A DNA stretch of 47,288 nt from Deltaproteobacteria bacterium. Lineage in GTDB: Bacteria; Desulfobacterota; BSN033; UBA1163. The position numbers and the translations under genes were made by a program. The notes beneath the pieces were generated by a model, which was not told the origin of the DNA, made no database searches, and saw only the letters and a program-made list of their open reading frames with translations. The DNA lies in NCBI GenBank assembly GCA_018333535.1, contig JAGXTA010000045.1, forward strand, positions 1-47,288, in the 5' to 3' direction. This document shows positions 1 through 6,852 of this stretch, piece after piece (the first letter of the stretch is position 1; each line of letters opens with the position of its first letter).

Positions 1-1
1 T

Positions 2-106
2 GGGTTGGCTAAGGTAACTTTGGAGTCCTTGTGGGCTTGTTTGACCTATAACATCTGTCAATGGATTCGCCTTTGCTGGAAACCCCAGAGATTGGCTCAA
101 GCCTAA
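2..106 (+). CDS. Transposase, C-terminal fragment (cut by window edge)
   Basis: An open frame enters from the left edge and ends at a TAA after 34 codons. The peptide (starts GLAKVTLESLWACL, then TYNICQWIRL) has the Leu/Trp-rich C-terminal helix seen at the end of several DDE transposases of IS elements. The catalytic part lies outside the window, so family and integrity cannot be judged. It would mark the end of an insertion sequence. The call rests on general resemblance only. Confidence 0.5.
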   Translation, partial: GLAKVTLESLWACLTYNICQWIRLCWKPQRLAQA

Positions 107-308
107 GGGTAAACCGGTAGAGTACCCCCTTGGATTAAGACCGAGAGGGGAAATGGATGAATTGAGGTTAATCGATAGCTTTAAGTTCTTCATATTTGAT
201 GGTTAGTCGTCCATTCAAAAAATAAAATTCAATAACCCCAAACCCCACTGTAGCTGAATTTTTTCACAGCTTCAGGGGGATAAAGGGGGATTTTAAAATT
301 ATGCCGGG

Positions 309-343
309 AAAATCTCCCCTCGCCCCTCTTTGCCAAAGAGGGG
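309..343. repeat. Dispersed 35-bp hairpin repeat, copy 1
   Basis: The right 21 bp (323-343) are a perfect inverted repeat with arms CCCCTCTTTG and CAAAGAGGGG around one base. The whole 35 bp recur at 5244-5278 with a single C/T difference. Both copies are intergenic. Confidence 0.8.
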
Positions 344-451
344 TATAATAAAAAGGTATTTGTATTATTGGAACCCATAACTGAGGGGTTACCCGTCCCG
401 AGAAATTTTTCTGGACAAATCGTTATTTTCGGGGATAATTAATAAGGAGAT

Positions 452-493
452 AGGAGGCAGAAGGCAGAAGGCAGGAGGCAGGAGGCAGGAGGC
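452..493 (+). repeat. 7-bp tandem repeat before the DUF3108 gene
   Basis: Six tandem heptamers of the form AGGAGGC or AGAAGGC end 10 bp before the ATG at 504. Each AGGAGG resembles a Shine-Dalgarno core, so the gene has several possible ribosome-binding sites at changing distance. Copy-number slippage could alter translation; that is inference. Confidence 0.75.
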
Positions 494-503
494 AGAATAA
501 AGA

Positions 504-1277
504 ATGAAACCTCTCTTTATTATCATATTGATTTTGATCTTCGGATCGCCAGCCTATGGGGGGGAGCAGGGGCGGGCCCCCGCCCCGGGAAACGGATCAG
601 AAAAGACATTTATTTACACTGCAAAGAAACTTGGCCTTCCTATCCTCAAAGCGAGCATTAAAATCGGAAACGGATATTCGGAACAGGGAAAGAATCTCCA
701 TAAGATTGAGGCTCAGGTGATTTCCCTGAAAGTTCCCGGATTTTTGTTCCGGATAAATAACCACTTCACTTCTTTTATGGAGATGAATTCTTTCTCTCCG
801 CTCCGATACGTGAAGGAGATCGATCAGGAAGGACTTTTCATCCAGAGAAAAAATTATTCAGAGACCATCACCTTCGATTCCATCCTTCATAAAGCCATCG
901 TAGAGAAGAAAGAGACCGGAGAGAGGAGAGAGGTCCTCTTTCCCTCCCATGCTTACGATCCTCTTGCTTTGTTTGCCCGATACCATTTAAAGGAGAGCCT
1001 CCCTCCGGATCAGGAGGTCCGGATATCGATCTTCGATGGGGTTAAGTTCCGGCAAATGGTCTTTCAGTCGAAGAGATCGAGGGTGATTTCGAAAGTTTTT
1101 GGAGAGGTGGATGCCGTCTGCCTCGAGTCGACCACCGCCTTCTCCAGCTTCGGAGAGAAAGAAGGAAACATTCGCATCTGGTATACGGCAAACGGGGATA
1201 AGATTCCAATCTCCCTGGAACTGGACCTTCCGGTGGGTGTAGTGAGGTTTGAATTGGAGGAGATCAGAGAAGGGTAA
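504..1277 (+). CDS. DUF3108 domain-containing exported protein
   Basis: A 257-residue protein with a clear signal peptide (residues 1-19: basic start, hydrophobic core, small residues before the cut). The mature part begins with an aromatic-rich strand (FIYTAKKLGLPILKAS, about 36-51) followed by alternating beta strands, as in the DUF3108 family of periplasmic or outer-membrane-associated beta proteins. No catalytic motif is visible and the family has no firm biochemical role. It stands alone, with a 289-bp gap to the next gene. The ATG at 504 is preceded by the purine-rich heptamer repeat, which supplies Shine-Dalgarno-like sequence. Confidence 0.75.
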   Translation: MKPLFIIILILIFGSPAYGGEQGRAPAPGNGSEKTFIYTAKKLGLPILKASIKIGNGYSEQGKNLHKIEAQVISLKVPGFLFRINNHFTSFMEMNSFSPLRYVKEIDQEGLFIQRKNYSETITFDSILHKAIVEKKETGERREVLFPSHAYDPLALFARYHLKESLPPDQEVRISIFDGVKFRQMVFQSKRSRVISKVFGEVDAVCLESTTAFSSFGEKEGNIRIWYTANGDKIPISLELDLPVGVVRFELEEIREG

Positions 1278-1381
1278 TGAAAATGGTCAATCGGTCAGGG
1301 TAAAGGTTAGGAGGCCCGTATCGGTTAGGGTTGAAGAGAATATCGTTTAACGGTGACGACGCTGGTATCGAAGCAGGAAGC

Positions 1382-1442
1382 TCGATGCTCGAATTTCGAC
1401 ACATATGGGTTCGAGCCTCCGGTTTCGACAGTCGAGCATCGA
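1382..1442. repeat. Inverted repeat with 11-bp perfect arms
   Basis: TCGATGCTCGA (1382-1392) and TCGAGCATCGA (1432-1442) are exact reverse complements 39 bp apart. About 50 bp further on, TCCCGCG-AAA-CGCGGGA (around 1494-1510) forms a second hairpin. Neither is followed by a T run, so they do not look like terminators. The rest of the 1278-1566 gap shows no gene. Confidence 0.6.
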
Positions 1443-1566
1443 TACGAACTTCGACAACGATAAACATCATTTTCAATTTGACGATACGGGTCCCGCGAAA
1501 CGCGGGATTACCGTTGCCGTTAGACGGAACCCATATTTTTGGATAATTATTCTATAGGAGGGAATC

Positions 1567-1734
1567 ATGGCTACAAAGAAAACGGTGAAGAAAGTTTCAA
1601 AGAAGGGCGTAAAGAAGGGCGATGCCTACCAGTGTTATGTGTGCGGGCTGGTCGTCTCAGTGGATGAGGTCTGCGGATGTGTCGATACCTGCGATATCGT
1701 CTGCTGCGACAAACCGATGAAACCCAAGAAGTAG
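1567..1734 (+). CDS. Small Cys-rich, desulforedoxin-like metal-binding protein
   Basis: A 55-residue protein. The first 18 residues are Lys-rich (MATKKTVKKVSKKG...). The rest carries cysteines in YQCYVCG, EVCGCVDTC and IVCCDKPMK. The pattern CxxC, about 20 residues, then CC-x-KPM resembles desulforedoxin and the N-terminal domain of desulfoferrodoxin, which bind Fe(SCys)4. Extra cysteines (CGCVDTC) lie between the two halves, so a different metal site is possible. The start is set by a strong AGGAGG 6 nt before the ATG. An electron-carrier or metal-storage role is inference; the flavoprotein at 2115 is a possible partner. Confidence 0.65.
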   Translation: MATKKTVKKVSKKGVKKGDAYQCYVCGLVVSVDEVCGCVDTCDIVCCDKPMKPKK

Positions 1735-1837
1735 GCTTGAACGATTCATTTCTTTCCTGATAAATCGGCAGTAAACTTTTAAGCCTTTGCATCGTTGGTA
1801 AGGGCGAGGTGTATCCAAACGCATGGAGGAGGTTTGC

Positions 1838-2110
1838 ATGAAAGCCCCTTATCGTGTTGAGGCGAAGGTGGTTGAGCAGAAAGGGAAGTGCGAGTTCGGG
1901 CATCGCGTAGGAGATCTGGTGACCTTCGATGGAGAAGGAATCGAAGGGAAGATTTGCTGGCATTCCCTCTGCAGTATGATGTATAAGGTTCACGGGATGC
2001 TCTACGGAGCGGACTATCCGTGGCTGGGCAATAAGGATGTTGGAAGCCATCCCTGCCCGGATTTCAAGAATCCGGTCATCTACGAAATCCGGCGATTCAA
2101 AGTAGAATGA
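1838..2110 (+). CDS. TIGR04076-type small conserved protein
   Basis: A 90-residue protein (MKAPYRVEAKVVEQKGKCEF...) matching the TIGR04076 pattern: an N-terminal beta strand, KCEFGHRVGD, an ICWHSLCSMMY segment and a C-terminal HPCPDFKNPVIYEIRR. These proteins are common in anaerobes and often sit beside redox enzymes; their biochemical role is not established. Conserved Cys and His (C18, H21, C44, H46, C49, C78 approximately) could bind metal. An upstream in-frame ATG at 1823 is rejected, because GGAGGAGG overlapping it is the Shine-Dalgarno for the ATG at 1838. The flavoprotein gene begins 4 bp after its stop, so the two are probably co-transcribed. Confidence 0.75.
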   Translation: MKAPYRVEAKVVEQKGKCEFGHRVGDLVTFDGEGIEGKICWHSLCSMMYKVHGMLYGADYPWLGNKDVGSHPCPDFKNPVIYEIRRFKVE

Positions 2111-2114
2111 TCCT

Positions 2115-3713
2115 ATGGAAAATATCTCTACCGATATCCTGGTGATTGGCAGTGGTCTGGCGGGTATGGTCTCAGCCCTGGAGGCTGAGAACGCAGGCCT
2201 TCAGGTCCTGATCACCGGCAAATTTACAATCGGATCGGGAACGAACACCACCCTGTCAAACGGGGCCTTCTCCGTGTCCAACTCCCTTTTTTCCAAAGAG
2301 GATCATCTCAGGGAGACCTTAAACACAGGAAAAGGATTAAACCATCCCGGGATGGTAAAAACCTTGATCGATAGAGGACCCGATGCCATGGAGAAATTGA
2401 AAGGCTACGGGGTTTCATTGATTGAGAATCAGATGGGATATTTCGTGGAGAGGCACAAGGGTTCAGCCTCATTGCCGGGAGTCCTTCTGACGAATCCATT
2501 GAAAGAGAGATTGAAAAACAGTTCCATCCGGCTTCTTCCAGGCCTGATCATTTTCGATCTGATCGTAGAGGACGAGAGAGTCCGGGGGGCCTTCGGTTTT
2601 TTAAACGACGGGAGACCCTGTCTCATCCGATCAAAAGCAGTCATATTGGCGGCAGGCGGGGCAGGCGCCATCTACCAAAGAAATGACAATCAAAGGGGTG
2701 CCCTCGGGGATGGATATGGTCTGGCCCTTCGGGCAGGCCTTCCCCTTCTCGACCTCGAATTTGTTCAGTTCTATCCCTTTGTGATTGCAGAGCCAAGGCT
2801 TCATACCTTCATGCTCTACCCTCCCTACCCGAAAGAGACAAGAGTGTTGGATGAGAGAGGGGAAGATCTTTTAGAGAAACTAAATCTTGGAGACGATTTG
2901 AATCGGGCGATCATTACCCGGAGAGACTCCCTTTCCTTTACCCTCTTTAAGGCTTCCCGAAACGGAGATATCTATTTTGACCTGACACGGGTTCCGGAGG
3001 AGAAGTGGAGCCATTATCCGCTCAATTTTCTCGGGCGATCGAAGTTCCCTTTTCGAGATCGTCCCTTTCTGGTCTTGCCGGCGGTCCATTTCTGTATGGG
3101 AGGAGTTGAGAGTGATGAGAACGGAAAAACCGCCCTCCCCGGACTCTATGCGGCAGGAGAAGTGGTCTGGGGAGTCCACGGAGCCAATCGTCTTGGAGGA
3201 AATGCCCTGACCGAATGTGCGGTCTTCGGTATTCTGGCCGGTCAGTCCGCCTCAGAATATGCAAGAGGAAGAGAGCCCGATCTTATTTCTGAACCCTTTA
3301 AGAGGAGATGGGAGAGGAAAGCGGGAGGTTACCTGAAAAAGAGCAGGGGGTCCTTCGATCCTCCAGCACGCATTCTCAAGGATCTGAAGGTTCTGGCCTG
3401 GAAACATGCGGGACCGTTTCGGGAAGAGAGCTCATTCAAGGAGGGGTTCGAGCGGTTAGCGTCGATAGAAAAAAAGATCGAGAAGGTCTATCCCGCCACC
3501 TTGAAAGATTTGTTCAGGAAGAGAGATCTGGAGAATGTGGCTCTTCTTTTAAAGGCTATCCTGAACGGGAGCTTGGCTCGAAAAGAGAGCAGGGGCTCCT
3601 TCTTTCGTCAGGATTTCCCGGATCAGAATGACCGGGAGTGGCTGAAAAATACCTATTATCGCCTTGAGAAGGGAGATCTCCAAATCACCCACCGACCCGT
3701 CTTGGAAACGTGA
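2115..3713 (+). CDS. FAD-dependent oxidoreductase, fumarate reductase/aspartate oxidase superfamily
   Basis: A 532-residue flavoprotein. The N terminus has the Rossmann dinucleotide motif GSGLAGMVSALEAENAG (about 12-28) followed by a serine/threonine-rich flavin loop. A second FAD segment (AAGGAGAIYQRNDN) lies near 180, and the typical C-terminal FAD motif GLYAAGEV...HGANRLGGNAL at about 345-365. His in PAVHFCMGG (about 325) and an Arg-rich segment (NRAIITRRDS) sit where this superfamily places substrate-binding residues. It is not clearly SdhA, FrdA, NadB or AprA, and the C-terminal helical domain is short. No Fe-S or membrane anchor subunit is adjacent. The substrate is unknown; C4-dicarboxylate or a related enoate is an inference from family. 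Confidence 0.75.
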   Translation: MENISTDILVIGSGLAGMVSALEAENAGLQVLITGKFTIGSGTNTTLSNGAFSVSNSLFSKEDHLRETLNTGKGLNHPGMVKTLIDRGPDAMEKLKGYGVSLIENQMGYFVERHKGSASLPGVLLTNPLKERLKNSSIRLLPGLIIFDLIVEDERVRGAFGFLNDGRPCLIRSKAVILAAGGAGAIYQRNDNQRGALGDGYGLALRAGLPLLDLEFVQFYPFVIAEPRLHTFMLYPPYPKETRVLDERGEDLLEKLNLGDDLNRAIITRRDSLSFTLFKASRNGDIYFDLTRVPEEKWSHYPLNFLGRSKFPFRDRPFLVLPAVHFCMGGVESDENGKTALPGLYAAGEVVWGVHGANRLGGNALTECAVFGILAGQSASEYARGREPDLISEPFKRRWERKAGGYLKKSRGSFDPPARILKDLKVLAWKHAGPFREESSFKEGFERLASIEKKIEKVYPATLKDLFRKRDLENVALLLKAILNGSLARKESRGSFFRQDFPDQNDREWLKNTYYRLEKGDLQITHRPVLET

Positions 3714-3724
3714 GGTTTTTGCTC

Positions 3725-3752
3725 TTGACATTGAGGGCAGGTCTAATATAAA
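3725..3752 (+). promoter_or_regulatory. Sigma-70-type promoter of the TAXI TRAP gene
   Basis: TTGACA at 3725-3730, a 16-bp spacer, and TATAAA at 3747-3752. The predicted start lies about 25-30 bp before the ATG at 3788, which has a strong AAAGGAGGT ribosome-binding site. Confidence 0.7.
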
Positions 3753-3787
3753 TTTAAGCCAACATTAATACTGAAAGGAGGTATTTC

Positions 3788-4747
3788 ATGAAACGGTTCA
3801 TCATCTTTGGGATTATCGCTCTATTTGTTTTTGGGGCTTCCACTGTGTGGGCCCAGAAGTCGGTTCGTCTCTCTATTGCCACCGGAGGAACCGGAGGGGT
3901 CTATTATCCGCTCGGCGGCGGAATGGCCAATATCATATCGAAACATATCCCCTATATGGAGGCAACAGCAGAAGTGACCACTGCCTCTGTAGATAACTGC
4001 CGGCTGGTGGGTGCGGGAAAGGCAGAATTAGCCCTGATCATGGCAGATACGGGGTGGGATGCATATCAGGCAAAGGCGCAGTTTAAGGAGAAGGTTCCTT
4101 TGAGGACCCTTGCGGTTCTTTACCCCAACAATATGCATATTGTTACGGCAGAGGGTAAAGGCATTGAGAAAGTGACCGATCTCAAGGGGAAAAGGGTTTC
4201 GACCGGGGCTCCGGGGAGCGGAACCGAGGTAATGGCCCTGAGGGTCATTGAAGCTTATGGATTGGATCCGACCAAGGATATGACACGGGACAAACTGGGC
4301 GTTTCCGAATCAGCCGGTGCATTGAAGGACCGAAAGATTGATGCCTTCTTCTGGGTGGGAGGCCTTCCCACTGCAGCCGTAACAGACTTTGGGGCCACCC
4401 CCGGGGTTAAAATAAAACTCATTGGCCATGTAGATGCGGTTCCAAAGATGAGGGAGACCTATGGGCCTATTTATGTGAGAGGGGTCATTCCTACCAAGAC
4501 CTATCCGGGACAGGATGTGGATGTTCCAATCGCCGTGGTATGGAATCTGCTGGTCTGCCATGAAAATATGAAAGGGGATGTGGCCTATGATATCGTGAAG
4601 ACCCTTTTCGAGCGCAAACCGGAGCTGGTGGCTGTGCATCGGGACGCGGGATGGCTCGCCCTGGAACCACAGGTCGGCGGCTCACCTATCCCCATACATC
4701 CCGGAGCGATCCGTTATTTTACAGAGAAAGGACTGAAGTTTAAATAA
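3788..4747 (+). CDS. TAXI family TRAP transporter solute-binding protein
   Basis: A 319-residue periplasmic binding protein. Residues 1-22 form a signal peptide with an AXA-type cut site (VWA-Q). The mature start (RLSIATGGTGGVYYPLGGG) is the hallmark of the TAXI family: a beta strand, then a Gly-rich ligand loop with Tyr. Further family landmarks are TTASVDNCRLVGAGKAELAL and LKGKRVSTGAPGSGTE. It captures a small carboxylate (in studied members glutamate, 2-oxoacids or similar) and delivers it to a Na+- or H+-coupled permease. The DUF1850 gene starts directly after its stop, and the fused permease is at 6853. The substrate is not predictable from sequence. Confidence 0.92.
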   Translation: MKRFIIFGIIALFVFGASTVWAQKSVRLSIATGGTGGVYYPLGGGMANIISKHIPYMEATAEVTTASVDNCRLVGAGKAELALIMADTGWDAYQAKAQFKEKVPLRTLAVLYPNNMHIVTAEGKGIEKVTDLKGKRVSTGAPGSGTEVMALRVIEAYGLDPTKDMTRDKLGVSESAGALKDRKIDAFFWVGGLPTAAVTDFGATPGVKIKLIGHVDAVPKMRETYGPIYVRGVIPTKTYPGQDVDVPIAVVWNLLVCHENMKGDVAYDIVKTLFERKPELVAVHRDAGWLALEPQVGGSPIPIHPGAIRYFTEKGLKFK

Positions 4748-5233
4748 TTGAGTAAGAAGAACTGGCTCCTCCTGACGCTGATTGGGCTTTTAATCGTGTT
4801 GGGAGGGGCCTTTATTTTTAAGAAGATCACTTTTCTCCATTTAGAAAACCTGGACCGTAGAAAGACACTCCAGATACGGACGAGCTCTTCCGAGCCCTTC
4901 TCCATCTTCTATGTCCATTCCATCTATCTCGAGCCTGTAATCGAAGAATTCCGGATCGAAAAGGGGGTCATTCTCCTTCAAGGAGTAAGAACGAAGAGTC
5001 CTGCGGTGATGGAATATTACGGATTTGAAGATACTAAAGAATTTCATCCCGTCACCCAGAGATTGGGGGCCATCTATTTTAAATGGGGAACCGGAGAGGG
5101 GCAGGGATTGATCGTAAGAGAGAGGAAGATCTATTTAAGCGAGATCGGAGAGAAAGGGAACCGGATTCGATTGAGGGTAGAGTCCGTTCCTCTGGGAGAA
5201 TATCTTTTATTAAGAGTCTCAAAATTGAATTGA
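4748..5233 (+). CDS. DUF1850 domain-containing protein (TRAP accessory)
   Basis: A 161-residue protein with one N-terminal membrane anchor (about residues 5-22). A beta-rich periplasmic domain follows, with the DUF1850 pattern FSIFYVHSIYLEPVIEEFRI and ...GVRTKSPAVMEYYGFE. DUF1850 genes are nearly always found between a TAXI binding protein and a fused TRAP permease, and their role is unknown. The start is TTG at 4748, immediately after the TAA of the binding protein. Coupling by re-initiation is likely, and no alternative ATG lies nearby. Unusually, the permease does not follow directly. Confidence 0.85.
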   Translation: MSKKNWLLLTLIGLLIVLGGAFIFKKITFLHLENLDRRKTLQIRTSSSEPFSIFYVHSIYLEPVIEEFRIEKGVILLQGVRTKSPAVMEYYGFEDTKEFHPVTQRLGAIYFKWGTGEGQGLIVRERKIYLSEIGEKGNRIRLRVESVPLGEYLLLRVSKLN

Positions 5234-5243
5234 CATGTTCTAC

Positions 5244-5306
5244 AAAATCTCCCCTTGCCCCTCTTTGCCAAAGAGGGGGATTTTCCCTCCCTTTGGCAAA
5301 GGGAGG
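5244..5306. repeat. 35-bp hairpin repeat copy 2 plus second hairpin (terminator-like)
   Basis: 5244-5278 repeats 309-343 with one mismatch. It is followed by GATTTT and then by a second perfect inverted repeat, CCTCCCTTT-GGC-AAAGGGAGG (5286-5306). It lies 10 bp after the DUF1850 stop, where tandem stem-loops would end the transporter transcript. The sequence recurs elsewhere, so it is primarily a dispersed repeat. Confidence 0.7.
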
Positions 5307-5440
5307 TGAGGAGGGATTTTAAAAAACAACGTCGTTATTATTATGAGATTGTTAATAAGGCATTTTCGGTTTTCCCGGCTTTTGCGTGGATAATACTTTA
5401 TCGATCACCCTGAGGCTCTCGAAGGGTGAGGAGGGATGGA

Positions 5441-6730
5441 TTAATCAGACAAGTCCTTTTTTCTCGTCTCATCCAGGCGGAGGCCTAATAGGTTTCCCTG
5501 TACAATGAAACCCATGGGATACGGACCTTCCACTATCTTCAGGTCAGGTCTTTGGAGGAGTTCTTTCTCATAAGTCTCTGAGATCTCCGTCTCATCCAGT
5601 TGAAGGGTATTCTTGATGTGAACGACTCGGCATCTCTCCGGCCGGATCAGACCGAGAGAACTGAAGGCGACGCTTAAGGCTTCCTGATCCGTTTCAAAAT
5701 AGATAGGAATTGCTCCCTTTTCGAGACTGATCGCCGTAGCGCAGTTCATATAAGTAGCCGGATAATCGATCTTTTCTACAAGCCTTTTTGTGGTGAGATC
5801 AGCCAGACCGATTCCGATGGCATTGCCATTCGACGAAGCCGTAAGATCCCGCACAAAGATCCTTTTAACACGGGTCGGATGAGGAAAGGTTCCTGTGATG
5901 TCCCGATTTCGGCCTGTGACATTAGGATCCATTCCAACTCCGCTGATATCTTTCCCCATTTCATCCACGATTAACAGATCGATATCGTCAAATGGGAGTT
6001 TTGGCATCATCGCTTTTGCCTGAGATAAAAGGTCTTTTTCCCCCGACTCGATCTCTTCCGGCAGAAGGCCCATCACCCTGGCTGTCTCATCGTAGCCATT
6101 CTCAACAATTCCGAGTCCGAAGAGGATAGGAGCCTTCTCCAACACCACCCTCGCGGCATCCTCGATGATTTTGGGGAAACCGTACTCAATGGCCGCCTTA
6201 TGAAAAAGGTCTGCTCCTTTTTGCTTACCCATACCGATGGCCATCATCTTCATCAACCCACTCTCAATAGGTCCTTTGAACTTGGTATGGGGTTTAATAC
6301 GATTGACCACGATGATATGGTCAGCCCGAAAGGCATGCTGATCGATATAAACCGGAAGCCCTCCCTCTGTTCTGCCGATCTCCATGACTTTCATGGAAGA
6401 GAGGATCGGAGCGCCGATGACATCTTCAGTGACCTGATAATATTTGAGAAGAGCCACCTGGCCTTCAGCCGTGGCGCCTCCGTGGCTGCCCATAGCCGGA
6501 AAGAGGAAGTGTTTGGCCCCGAGGGCATTGAGGTATTCCACGATCGTTTTGAGAATCAGGGCAATATGGGATATTCCACGGCTTCCAGCAGTGATCGCCA
6601 CCCGATTGCCCGGCCTGAGGGTTTCTCTCAGGCTCAGTTTTGTTAATTCCTCCCCAACCGTTCTCCGAATGTCTTGGACAGAAGTCCGATCAAAGGCCTG
6701 ACGAATGCGTAACATTCTCGGATACATCAT
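5441..6730 (-). CDS. LarA-like (lactate racemase N-terminal domain) protein, putative nickel-pincer isomerase
   Basis: About 429 residues. The sequence GNRVAITAGSRGISHIALIL, then FLFPAMGSHGGATAEGQ and a histidine-containing NRIKPHTKFKGPIESGLMK, match the lactate-racemase (LarA/DUF2088) superfamily. That superfamily uses a nickel-pincer nucleotide to racemise or epimerise 2-hydroxy acids and sugar acids. It is probably a LarA relative of unknown substrate rather than lactate racemase itself. A TTG at 6769 is in frame but falls in the -35 region of the promoter, so the ATG at 6730 is chosen; an internal ATG at 6727 is also possible. It sits, on the opposite strand, inside a TRAP cassette, which suggests the transported acid may be its substrate (inference). 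No larB, larC or larE is present here. Confidence 0.7.
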   Translation of the reverse strand: MMYPRMLRIRQAFDRTSVQDIRRTVGEELTKLSLRETLRPGNRVAITAGSRGISHIALILKTIVEYLNALGAKHFLFPAMGSHGGATAEGQVALLKYYQVTEDVIGAPILSSMKVMEIGRTEGGLPVYIDQHAFRADHIIVVNRIKPHTKFKGPIESGLMKMMAIGMGKQKGADLFHKAAIEYGFPKIIEDAARVVLEKAPILFGLGIVENGYDETARVMGLLPEEIESGEKDLLSQAKAMMPKLPFDDIDLLIVDEMGKDISGVGMDPNVTGRNRDITGTFPHPTRVKRIFVRDLTASSNGNAIGIGLADLTTKRLVEKIDYPATYMNCATAISLEKGAIPIYFETDQEALSVAFSSLGLIRPERCRVVHIKNTLQLDETEISETYEKELLQRPDLKIVEGPYPMGFIVQGNLLGLRLDETRKKDLSD

Positions 6731-6736
6731 GACGAT

Positions 6737-6765
6737 ATTATTATTTATTAGTGTGTTTGTGTCAA
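6737..6765 (-). promoter_or_regulatory. Promoter of LarA-like gene, predicted leaderless
   Basis: Read on the minus strand: TTGACA (6765-6760), a 17-bp spacer, and AATAAT (6742-6737). The expected transcription start is 6-7 nt downstream, which is the ATG at 6730. No Shine-Dalgarno is present. This both fixes the start codon and implies a leaderless mRNA. Confidence 0.6.
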
Positions 6766-6793
6766 TCAAATGATCGTGACATTGAATTTTCTC

Positions 6794-6821
6794 TTGACAT
6801 TAAAATAATGTTTCATTTAAG
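6794..6821 (+). promoter_or_regulatory. Possible promoter of the TRAP permease gene
   Basis: TTGACA at 6794-6799 with TTTAAG at 6816-6821 (16-bp spacer). The -35 is perfect and the -10 matches 4 of 6. It would start transcription about 25 bp before the ATG at 6853, so the permease can be expressed separately from its binding protein. Confidence 0.4.
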
Positions 6822-6852
6822 TTTAAAATGCTTTTATCCGGAGAGGTGAAGC

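Larger units (their letters stand above)
107..503. other. Intergenic stretch with repeats, no gene seen
   Basis: No convincing reading frame. It probably includes the right end of the insertion sequence whose transposase ends at 106, but no terminal inverted repeat could be paired because the left end is outside. It also holds one copy of a 35-bp hairpin repeat (309-343) and a 7-bp tandem repeat (452-493) just before the next gene. Confidence 0.5.
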
